Source of the DNA: GH45 sp046704385 | GTDB lineage: Bacteria > Bacteroidota > Bacteroidia > Bacteroidales > SZUA-534 | Assembly: GCA_046704385.1 (NCBI GenBank) | Contig: JBJKSB010000008.1 | Location: forward strand, 1 to 29,333 | Length of the DNA stretch: 29,333 bases | Reading direction: 5' to 3' | Shown: positions 8,836-16,305 of the stretch, piece by piece | Layout: each line of letters starts with the position of its first letter | How positions within the stretch are numbered: position 1 is the first letter of the stretch | Notes under the pieces: model-generated | What the model was told of the DNA's origin: nothing | Database searches by the model: none | What the model saw: only the letters and a program-made list of their open reading frames with translations | Position numbers and translations under genes: made by a program

Positions 8836-10719
8836 TTATCGTTTCTTCGGAGGTTGAATTCCACGTTGTTTGGCCATTTCTTCCATACGTTGTTGCCATC
8901 CCGATTTTTTAACAGGCTTTTTGCTTGACTGGGCTGCTTTCAGTTTGGCAAGTATTTCATTATCATCAACCCTGCGACGGATTAACCATGTTTGCAGAAT
9001 GGTAATTAATAACGACAAGAAATAATAATAACTTAATGCAGCTGCATAATTATTAAACCAGAAGAGCATCATTACAGGCATAAAATACATCATGTACTTC
9101 ATACCAGGCATTTGCTGGTTACTCATGCTCATTTGGTCGTTAAATTTCATATAAACAATATTCACAGCTGTCATGAGTAAACAGAATAAACTAATATGAT
9201 CGCCAAAACCCATCGGAACAGTAAAAGGCAGATGTATTACCGCATCATAGGTAGATAAGTCGTGAGCCCATAAAAAGGGTTGCTGCCTTAATTCAATTGA
9301 ATTCGGGAAAAACCTGAACATAGCAATTAATAAAGGCATTTGGAACACTAATGGTAAACAGCCTCCCATTGGGTTCGCTCCCGCTTTTTTGTATAATGCC
9401 ATAGTTGCCTGCTGCTTTTTCATGGCATCTTCCGATTTTGGATACTTCTCATTCAGTTTGTCAACCTCAGGTTTTAAAGCCTTCATTTTAGCAGTTGACA
9501 TGTACGATTTATAAGTAAATGGGAAAATGATAATTTTAATCATAATGGTCATGATCAGTATGATCAAACCAAAATTGGAAATAAATTTACTTAGCCAGTT
9601 GAAAACCGGAATTACAAATCCCACGTTAACCCAGCGGATTACGCTCCACCCTAATTCAAGTACCCTTTCCAGATCAACATGCAGCTTTTTAAGTGTTTGA
9701 TAATGGTTAGGTCCCATATAAAATGACATGGGAAAATCTTCAGATGATTTGCCATCGTAAGCCAGCGATATTACTGAATTAAAATGTTTCATGTATTTGG
9801 GGTTATTGATCTCTTTATCAACTTTTACCACCGCGTTGCTAAAGTTATTTTTGGCAATAAGGGCAACATTAAAAAACTGTTGTTTATACGAAATCCATTT
9901 AATTGGAGTCGATAGTATTTTCTGTTCCGATTGTGAACGGGGACTCACTTTCTCTACATCCGATTCAAAATATTTATAATAAATGGTTGTATTCATGTCT
10001 TCCCATTTCCTGCCTTTTTCAAAACCTGTGATATAACTTTTCCAATCGAGTGAGATGTATCCATTACTGGCTGAAATAAGATTATTAAGTCCTTCTAACT
10101 GGATGTCAAAATCAATTACATAAGTCCCGGGCGTAATAACATATTTATAAGCCAGGTATCTCCCATCGTCAAAATTAAGTGCAAATTTAATGGTTACAGG
10201 ACCATCACCAACCGCAGCGGTATCAGAATCATCAGTGAGCTTAAAAAATAACTGGTTTGTAGAAATACTCCGGTTTTGGGCAAAAAATTCGAGTCCAAAT
10301 TCCGTGGAGTCACCGCTAAAAAGTACCAGGGGTTTTCCATCAAACGTTTTATACTTTTTTAATTCAACAGAATAAATTCTTCCTCCCTGGTTGAGAAATT
10401 TAATTTTAAACAAATCATTTTCAACAGTCTTAAATTCTCTGGTTCCTTGGGCAAACTTTGAAAAATCACCATATTCCTGCTGTATCTCAGTACTGGTTTC
10501 TTCCGGTGTTTTTTCTTCAGTAGTACTTATAGTAGCATTTTGAGCCGTTTCATTTATCTGCTTAACTTCTTTTACAGTTTGTTCTTTCTGAATATTTGCT
10601 ATTGAATCCTGTAAATGTTTTCTTCTTGCAATTTCTTCTTCAGAAGGTTTGGTAAAATATCCCCAGGCCATCATAACGCCAACAATCAATACCAAACCTA
10701 TCCATGAATTTCTATCCAT
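8836..10719 (-). CDS. yidC: Membrane protein insertase YidC
   Basis: Inserts and folds inner-membrane proteins, alone or with Sec. The 627 residues are the usual length for a Gram-negative YidC. TM1 is at about 6-22, followed by a charged linker. A large periplasmic beta domain spans about 85-345. The conserved Oxa1/YidC insertase core is at about 355-590, with PFTYKSYMSTAKMKALKP (400-417) and GANPMGGCLPLVFQMPLLIAMF (447-468). The tail is basic (KKPVKK ... PPKKR), which suits ribosome contact. The residue before IIIFPFTYKSY is Lys395. By motif alignment it sits where E. coli has the groove Arg366, so the positive charge is kept. The gene lies 24 bp downstream of pyrG on the same strand, an arrangement I regard as common in Bacteroidota, and a strong terminator follows. 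Confidence 0.98.
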   Translation of the reverse strand: MDRNSWIGLVLIVGVMMAWGYFTKPSEEEIARRKHLQDSIANIQKEQTVKEVKQINETAQNATISTTEEKTPEETSTEIQQEYGDFSKFAQGTREFKTVENDLFKIKFLNQGGRIYSVELKKYKTFDGKPLVLFSGDSTEFGLEFFAQNRSISTNQLFFKLTDDSDTAAVGDGPVTIKFALNFDDGRYLAYKYVITPGTYVIDFDIQLEGLNNLISASNGYISLDWKSYITGFEKGRKWEDMNTTIYYKYFESDVEKVSPRSQSEQKILSTPIKWISYKQQFFNVALIAKNNFSNAVVKVDKEINNPKYMKHFNSVISLAYDGKSSEDFPMSFYMGPNHYQTLKKLHVDLERVLELGWSVIRWVNVGFVIPVFNWLSKFISNFGLIILIMTIMIKIIIFPFTYKSYMSTAKMKALKPEVDKLNEKYPKSEDAMKKQQATMALYKKAGANPMGGCLPLVFQMPLLIAMFRFFPNSIELRQQPFLWAHDLSTYDAVIHLPFTVPMGFGDHISLFCLLMTAVNIVYMKFNDQMSMSNQQMPGMKYMMYFMPVMMLFWFNNYAAALSYYYFLSLLITILQTWLIRRRVDDNEILAKLKAAQSSKKPVKKSGWQQRMEEMAKQRGIQPPKKR

Positions 10720-10743
10720 AATATAATATTAATTAAACTAAAA

Positions 10744-12342
10744 TTATTCGAGAGTAGCTTTAACAAAACTTACAAATAACGGATGAGGGTTTATCACCGT
10801 TGATTTATATTCAGGATGAAACTGAACACCCACAAACCACTTATGTGAAGGTATTTCAACAACTTCAACCAGATTGGTTTCCGGATTAATTCCCACCGGC
10901 ATCATTCCGGCATTAATAAAGTCATCCATATATTTATTATTGAATTCGTAGCGGTGACGGTGACGTTCTTCAATTGAAGTCTTTCCGTAAGCCTGATACG
11001 TCTTGCTTTTTTTAGTCAGAGCGCAGGGATAAGCTCCCAATCGCATGGTGCCTCCCTTTTCCAGAATGGTTTTTTGCTCTTCCATAATATCAATAACCGG
11101 TTGCGGCGTTTTTTCATCCATTTCCGATGAGTTGGCTTTTTCCAGTCCGATAACATTACGGGCAAACTCAATAACGGCAGCCTGCATTCCAAGACAAACG
11201 CCAAAGAACGGAATATTATTTTCGCGCGCATATTTCACAGCAAGAATTTTACCTTCCATACCACGATGGCCGAAACCCGGAGCTACCAAAATTCCTTTAA
11301 TATCCTTAAGTGTTTCTTCAATGTTTTTCCTGGTAATATTTTCAGAGTGTATCCAATGCAAATTCACCTTACAATCGTTAACTGCACCTGCATGAACAAA
11401 CGACTCGGCAATAGATTTATAGGCATCCTGTAACTCAACATATTTACCAATAAGCGCAATTTCGACAGTTTTTTCAGGATACTTGAATTTATTCAAAAAC
11501 TCTCTCCAGACTTTCATCTCCGGATCTTTTTCAACCGGTATCACGAATTTTTCCAGCACCACTTTATCCAAACCCTCCTCCTGCATCTTAACCGGTACTT
11601 CATAAATGGTACACACATCAATAGATTGTATAACATTTTGAATATTCACGTTACAGAAAAGAGCCACTTTGGCACGAATATCTTCGGTAAGTTCCTTCTC
11701 TGTACGTAAAACCAGTACATCAGGTTGAACCCCGGCTTCGAGCAATGATTTAACCGAGTGTTGTGTTGGTTTTGTTTTTAATTCACCTGAAGCATTTAAG
11801 TATGGAACCAATGTCAGGTGAATTACCATCGCATTTTGCCCCAGCTCCCATTTTAACTGACGAACTGTTTCAATATAGGGTAATGATTCAATGTCGCCCA
11901 CTGTCCCACCGATTTCAGTAATCACAAAATCGTATTTATATTTTGAGCCAAGTAGTTTAATTCGTCGCTTTATTTCATCAGTAATATGAGGAATAATTTG
12001 TACGGTTTTACCCAAAAAGTCGCCTCTGCGTTCCTTTTCAATGACTGATTTGTAAATTCGTCCGGTAGTGACATTATTAGCCTGTGAGGTTGGAATATTT
12101 AAAAACCTTTCATAATGTCCCAAATCAAGATCGGTTTCTGCCCCATCATCGGTTACAAAACATTCACCATGCTCATATGGATTGAGTGTTCCCGGATCGA
12201 CATTCAAATACGGATCAAGTTTTTGGATGGTAACTGAAAATCCTCTTGATTGTAATAATTTTGCCAGTGATGCCGAAATAATTCCTTTTCCCAATGATGA
12301 CGTTACACCGCCTGTTACAAATATGTATCTGGTAGTTGACAA
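10744..12342 (-). CDS. pyrG: CTP synthase (TTG start)
   Basis: Converts UTP, ATP and glutamine to CTP. Complete at 532 residues. The synthetase domain (1-about 266) has the P-loop-like VTSSLGKGI (14-22), KLDPYLNVDPGTLNPYEHGE (41-60) and the Mg/UTP-site motif ITEIGGTVGDIES (141-153). The class I glutamine amidotransferase domain (about 290-532) has the oxyanion motif PGFGHRG (355-361), nucleophile Cys383 in GVCLGMQ, and His509/Glu511 in GVQFHPEY. The start is TTG at 12342. It is preceded in frame by a TAA five codons upstream, and no Met codon occurs before the conserved YIFVTGG, so the TTG is well supported. It is the first gene of a pyrG-yidC pair. Confidence 0.98.
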   Translation of the reverse strand: MSTTRYIFVTGGVTSSLGKGIISASLAKLLQSRGFSVTIQKLDPYLNVDPGTLNPYEHGECFVTDDGAETDLDLGHYERFLNIPTSQANNVTTGRIYKSVIEKERRGDFLGKTVQIIPHITDEIKRRIKLLGSKYKYDFVITEIGGTVGDIESLPYIETVRQLKWELGQNAMVIHLTLVPYLNASGELKTKPTQHSVKSLLEAGVQPDVLVLRTEKELTEDIRAKVALFCNVNIQNVIQSIDVCTIYEVPVKMQEEGLDKVVLEKFVIPVEKDPEMKVWREFLNKFKYPEKTVEIALIGKYVELQDAYKSIAESFVHAGAVNDCKVNLHWIHSENITRKNIEETLKDIKGILVAPGFGHRGMEGKILAVKYARENNIPFFGVCLGMQAAVIEFARNVIGLEKANSSEMDEKTPQPVIDIMEEQKTILEKGGTMRLGAYPCALTKKSKTYQAYGKTSIEERHRHRYEFNNKYMDDFINAGMMPVGINPETNLVEVVEIPSHKWFVGVQFHPEYKSTVINPHPLFVSFVKATLE

Positions 12343-12374
12343 TTTACTATATTTTTAACTATTAAACACCTGCA

Positions 12375-12382
12375 CAAAAGTA
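12375..12382 (-). promoter_or_regulatory. Candidate -7 promoter element for pyrG-yidC
   Basis: On the minus strand this reads TACTTTTG, a full match to TAnnTTTG, about 33 nt before the TTG start codon. No good TTTG -33 box is found at 19-21 bp upstream, so the promoter call is tentative. Confidence 0.35.
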
Positions 12383-12489
12383 CATTATTAATTCAATTCT
12401 TAACACTCACAATCAAATAAATTGCCGTTAATTATCTGTGAATAGTGGAATGCTCCCGGTAAATCAGAAAATCAGAATGATTGAATGCA

Positions 12490-12519
12490 AAAATGGCCGG
12501 TGATAGTTCCGGCCATTTT
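12490..12519 (-). terminator. Terminator after the DUF349 gene
   Basis: An 11-bp perfect stem, AAAATGGCCGG (12490-12500) with CCGGCCATTTT (12509-12519), has an 8-nt loop. It starts 7 nt past the stop codon of the DUF349 gene. On the minus strand the stem ends in a short T tract. It separates that gene from pyrG. Confidence 0.8.
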
Positions 12520-12526
12520 CTTTATT

Positions 12527-14710
12527 TTATAATTCGTCTTCTGCCTGATCAATCAGCTGAAGTCTTTGCTTCAGGCTTACCATATGCTCTTTCGCTTTTT
12601 CGATTTTTCGATGAACCTCATCTAATAAACTCTGAGCATTGCTTGAAGCTGAAAAGAATCCAATGTTATTTTCATACAATGATATTTCATTTTCAAGCTC
12701 CTTGATTTTGTTAATTAGTTTATTTCGTTCAGTATATATTTTATTCCTTGAATGTGAACTAACCCAACCATCAACTTTTGATTTGTAATTTAGCTGGTTT
12801 CGTTCACCAGCTTCCAGTTTAAGCTTTTCAAACTGTACATTGATAGCATCCCTGAAATCTTTTTGAATTTCATCTTTTTTACTCAAAGGTACATGCCCAA
12901 CCTCTGACCATTCTTTCTGAATATCCATTAGTTTTTTCAGATTTTCTTTATCGTCGTCACTTTTTACAAAGTTTTTAACCTTTTCTATCAATTCCAATTT
13001 AAGTTTCAGGTTATCCTCCTGACGACTATCAGCCGTATTGAAAAATTCCGATTTTTTATCGAAGAATGAATCGCAGGCAGTTCTGAATCGTTTCCATAAT
13101 GTTTCAGAGTGTTTCTTAGGAACCGGTCCAATTTCTTTCCAGCGTTTTTGAAGCTTAATAAAATCTTCAGTGGTTTTTTTCCATTCGGTGCTATCCTTAA
13201 GGGCTTCAGCCTGTACACATAAATCAAGCTTAAGTTGGAGATTATTTTTCTGTTCTTCCTTGGCTTCTTTGTAAAACTCACGTTTCCGCGCAAAAAACTC
13301 ATCACACGCAGTTTTAAACCGGTTATATATTTTATTATTATCTTTTTTGGGGGCAAAACCAATGGTTCTCCAAAGCTTTTGAATCTCAATCAATTCTTTT
13401 GCTTTTGCTTCCCATTCACGTGGTTTCTCAATTTCATCATTAACCAATTCTTCAACACGTTCACATAAGGCGGCTTTTTGTTCGAGATTTTTCACCTGCT
13501 GATCTTTCAGTCCCTCAAAATATTCCTGATGCTTTTTATTGATTTGGGTTGTAGCCGCTTTAAAGCGTTCCCAAATATCATCTTTTTGATCGGATGGTAC
13601 AGGTCCTATTTCCCTCCACTGATTGTGAAATTCCTGTAGTATTTTAAAGGCTCTTGTAACAGAGTCCTCCAGCAATAAACCTTCGGCCTTTTCACAAAGT
13701 TCAATTTTTAGTTCAAGATTCTTTTTAAGGTCAAGATCACGTAATTCCTTATTGATCTTTATATAATCATAGAATTTTTCGACTGTGTGGTTATAATTCT
13801 CCCATAAATTCTTAACAGCATTTTGCGGAACCAGTCCTACATCGCGCCAGCGTTGCTGCAAATCGCGGAATTCCTGAAAAGTTCTGTTTATGGATTCTTC
13901 CTTATTGATGAGTTCATTTATTTCGTCAATAATCTGATATTTGAGCTTCAAATTGTCTGTTTTTTCTTTTTCAAGTTTTTGGTTTAATACAGCTTTTTTA
14001 TCCTTAAACCGGTTATATAATAGTTTGAAGGTTTCTTCCGATGTTTCATCAAAAAACTTAAAATCTTCAGGATTACCTCCATTTTCGACAAATTGTTTTT
14101 TAGCTTCGGCAGTTTCAGCCTTATATTGTTTATAAAATGCAATCTTAATATCTTCAACAGCATCCTTAATTGTTTCAACATCGTAATTGTTAATTAAGGT
14201 ATTGAGCTTGGTTAAAAGGGTTGGCCGGTCTAGTTCCGAATAATCTTCAGCCTTAAATTCTTCTGCTTTTTCCTCAGCTTTTTGTGTCTCCTCCTCAACC
14301 TTTTCATCTGCATCATCCGTTTCTGCCTCTTCTGATTTAGCCTCAGTTTCTATCGATTTTTTCTCCTCATCAACTTCCTCATTATCCATTGACTCTTCTT
14401 CTGAAATTTCATCCTCAGCAGGTTCTTCCTCTTTTACTTCCTCTTTAACAGACTCTTCCTCCGGTAGTTCTTCAGGAATATTTTCAGATTCACTTTCTGT
14501 CTCATTACCTGTTTCTTCCTCATCAGAAATTACAGTTTCAGGCTCCGATTCTGCAACAACAGATTCTTCTGTATTTTCAATACTCTCAGTAACCTCATCG
14601 CTATTTTCGGTCAATTCTTGTTCATTTACATCGTTAACAGCCCCGCTATTAACATCATGTGCACCTTTTTCAGGTAAATTCGATTCGTTCGCAGTTTCTT
14701 TAGTTTCCAT
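12527..14710 (-). CDS. DUF349 repeat protein with acidic N-terminal region
   Basis: A 727-residue soluble protein of unknown function. Residues 1-160 are very acidic and low in complexity (long Glu/Asp/Ser runs) and probably disordered. After a short helical segment come at least five DUF349 units, each centred on a W-(K/R)-x-(I/V)-G-x-(V/A)-P motif: WRDVGLVP (288-295), WREIGPVP (365-372), WRTIGFAP (447-454), WKEIGPVP (524-531) and WSEVGHVP (601-608). Most are followed by an RF--A-(D/T)-FF--K helix. A less typical unit may lie at 205-250. The C-terminal 70 residues form a likely coiled coil ending in ERNKLINKIKELENEISLYE and similar heptads. Basic residues in the repeats opposite an acidic arm suggest binding to nucleic acid or a basic partner (inference). 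It is flanked by terminators and probably monocistronic. Confidence 0.92.
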   Translation of the reverse strand: METKETANESNLPEKGAHDVNSGAVNDVNEQELTENSDEVTESIENTEESVVAESEPETVISDEEETGNETESESENIPEELPEEESVKEEVKEEEPAEDEISEEESMDNEEVDEEKKSIETEAKSEEAETDDADEKVEEETQKAEEKAEEFKAEDYSELDRPTLLTKLNTLINNYDVETIKDAVEDIKIAFYKQYKAETAEAKKQFVENGGNPEDFKFFDETSEETFKLLYNRFKDKKAVLNQKLEKEKTDNLKLKYQIIDEINELINKEESINRTFQEFRDLQQRWRDVGLVPQNAVKNLWENYNHTVEKFYDYIKINKELRDLDLKKNLELKIELCEKAEGLLLEDSVTRAFKILQEFHNQWREIGPVPSDQKDDIWERFKAATTQINKKHQEYFEGLKDQQVKNLEQKAALCERVEELVNDEIEKPREWEAKAKELIEIQKLWRTIGFAPKKDNNKIYNRFKTACDEFFARKREFYKEAKEEQKNNLQLKLDLCVQAEALKDSTEWKKTTEDFIKLQKRWKEIGPVPKKHSETLWKRFRTACDSFFDKKSEFFNTADSRQEDNLKLKLELIEKVKNFVKSDDDKENLKKLMDIQKEWSEVGHVPLSKKDEIQKDFRDAINVQFEKLKLEAGERNQLNYKSKVDGWVSSHSRNKIYTERNKLINKIKELENEISLYENNIGFFSASSNAQSLLDEVHRKIEKAKEHMVSLKQRLQLIDQAEDEL

Positions 14711-14843
14711 CTTTACAAATTAATGACAGTTAGATTCTATGCTTATAAAATGCATCTTAGCTTTTCAACCTACGAAAATATAATTTCGTTTGTAAAAGCC
14801 CAAGAATACTGTCAAATATTTGATTAACTGCCCCGGGGCCAAA

Positions 14844-14876
14844 CAAAAAAAGCGATAAGATTGAATCTTACCGCTT
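14844..14876 (-). terminator. Terminator after hsp20
   Basis: The stem is AAGCG-a-TAAGA (14850-14860) with TCTTA-c-CGCTT (14866-14876), giving ten pairs around one mismatch and a TTGAA loop. On the minus strand it runs into a T-rich tract (complement of 14844-14850). It lies about 30 nt past the hsp20 stop codon. Confidence 0.75.
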
Positions 14877-14906
14877 TGTAACCTAAACTTTGAAAATATG
14901 ATGAAA

Positions 14907-15332
14907 TTACACGATTTCAATGCTACGCGCCGGTTGTTTTATTGCCTCTTTAACTTTTGGTAAATTCACATATAAAATACCGTTTTCAGAACGTGCCGAA
15001 ATACCTTCTTTTTCAATCTTATCAGTTATTCGGAATAATTTTTCAAATTCCAGCGCTGAAAAACCGGTCCTGGTATCATTTTCATCACGCTCTTTGGTCT
15101 TGATAGTTAAAACATCATTGTTTAATTCAATTACCAAATCTTCTTTTGAAAGTCCCGGTATCGCCATATCGATATTTACCGATTCTTTCTCATCATGGAT
15201 GTAATATTTAACGTTACTATGTTCTGAACAATCGCATTGATTACCCAAATTACTGTCGAATAAGTTGCTGTAAAAAGCTTCATTAGCCAACCTGTTTACT
15301 AATCCCGGGGTGTTAAATCTTACTAAAGTCAT
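14907..15332 (-). CDS. Small heat shock protein, Hsp20/alpha-crystallin family
   Basis: ATP-independent holdase chaperone of 141 residues, usual family length. The alpha-crystallin domain spans about 40-130: the NVKYYIHDEKESVNIDMAIP strand region, LVIELNNDVLTI, and the conserved SENGILYVNLPK (115-126). The C-terminal I-x-I oligomerisation motif is IEI (138-140). The ATG at 15330-15332 has a strong Shine-Dalgarno (AGGAGG at 15346-15341, 8 nt away), unusual for this window and consistent with high expression. The short N-terminal arm contains CDCSEH (33-38), which I do not know as a family feature. It is monocistronic, divergent from trmD, and followed by a terminator. Confidence 0.95.
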   Translation of the reverse strand: MTLVRFNTPGLVNRLANEAFYSNLFDSNLGNQCDCSEHSNVKYYIHDEKESVNIDMAIPGLSKEDLVIELNNDVLTIKTKERDENDTRTGFSALEFEKLFRITDKIEKEGISARSENGILYVNLPKVKEAIKQPARSIEIV

Positions 15333-15340
15333 TTTAATTT

Positions 15341-15346
15341 CCTCCT
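15341..15346 (-). promoter_or_regulatory. Strong Shine-Dalgarno of hsp20
   Basis: AGGAGG on the minus strand, 8 nt before the ATG. It is the clearest ribosome binding site in the window and fixes the hsp20 start. Confidence 0.85.
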
Positions 15347-15569
15347 ATATTTTAAATTTATTTTCAAAAAATGTTTTCTGAGAATCTTTTTTTCAATTCA
15401 CATACCATCTGCTATTTTATTCATTTTTCATGTCACAATGTCTTTGGGGACTAAAAACACATGTCATTATTTCCGATTTTGGATATTTAAATCGATTTTT
15501 TGACATTGATCCTAAATCAATTTGCTTTAAAAGACTCACCGAATTATTTTTACCACAAAATTCCAATTT

Positions 15570-16247
15570 ATGCGCATCGATATTTTAAGTGCAGTACCCG
15601 AACTGCTTCAAAGTCCCTTAAGTTATAGTATTGTTAAACGGGCAATCGATAAAAACCTGGCGGAAATTCACATTCATAACATCAGGGATTTTTCAACCGA
15701 TAAGCATAAAAAGGTTGACGATTATGCTTTTAGCGGTGGCGCCGGAATGGTTATGACCATACAGCCCATTGAGGCAGCCATTGAACACCTTACCCAACAA
15801 CGCCATTATGATGAGATAATTTACACATCGCCCGATGGCGAACCTTTTACGCAGAAAACAGCCAATACCTTATCAGGCTGTTCTAATATTATAATTTTAT
15901 GCGGGCATTATAAAGGAATTGATCAGCGGATTCGCGATCATTTAATTACCCGCGAAATTTCAATTGGCGATTACGTATTAACGGGAGGCGAACTCGCTGC
16001 CGCTGTAATGAGCGATGCAATCATCAGATTAATACCAGGTGTACTTTCTGATGAAACATCAGCCCTGACAGACTCTTTTCAGGATAATTTACTGTCACCA
16101 CCGGTGTACACCCGCCCTGCAGAATATAAAGGATGGAAAGTTCCCGAGATATTACTATCAGGAAATACAAAAAAAATTGAAGAATGGCGGCACGAGCAAG
16201 CTCTTGAACATACTCGTAAACGTCGCCCGGACTTACTGGAGGAATAA
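15570..16247 (+). CDS. trmD: tRNA (guanine(37)-N1)-methyltransferase TrmD
   Basis: SAM-dependent enzyme making m1G37 in tRNAs that read CNN codons, which prevents +1 frameshifts. The 225 residues form a trefoil-knot SPOUT methyltransferase of normal length. Motifs: N-terminal RIDILSAVPE, DDYAFSGGAGMVM-like segment (DYAFSGGAGMVM at about 51-62), YTSPDGEPFTQ (about 85-95), LCGHYKGIDQRI (about 111-122) and the SAM-binding knot IGDYVLTGGELAA (about 132-144). A C-terminal helical domain includes SFQDNLLSPPVYTRP. It is not in the usual rpsP-rimM-trmD-rplS cluster: its neighbours are a divergent hsp20 and a convergent channel gene. It is therefore a single-gene unit with its own, unidentified, promoter. 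Confidence 0.97.
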   Translation: MRIDILSAVPELLQSPLSYSIVKRAIDKNLAEIHIHNIRDFSTDKHKKVDDYAFSGGAGMVMTIQPIEAAIEHLTQQRHYDEIIYTSPDGEPFTQKTANTLSGCSNIIILCGHYKGIDQRIRDHLITREISIGDYVLTGGELAAAVMSDAIIRLIPGVLSDETSALTDSFQDNLLSPPVYTRPAEYKGWKVPEILLSGNTKKIEEWRHEQALEHTRKRRPDLLEE

Positions 16248-16305
16248 GAAAATTCTAAATTTTAACTTCCCCGGAGGGAAACTTCACTGAATCCTTATGA
16301 TTGAT

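Noticed and set aside
13006..13389. Minus-strand 127-codon ORF inside the DUF349 gene
   Set aside because: It is another frame of the same gene. The DUF349 frame has conserved repeat motifs and the alternative has none.
15505..15520. Assigning the TTGAT-N5-ATCAA dyad to FNR
   Set aside because: The classical FNR spacing is four central bases and this has five, so it is mentioned as a finding but not annotated as an FNR site.
16264..16284. Hairpin TTCCC-CGGA-GGGAA between trmD and the channel gene
   Set aside because: The stem is only 5 bp and no T tract follows on either strand, so a terminator is not supported.
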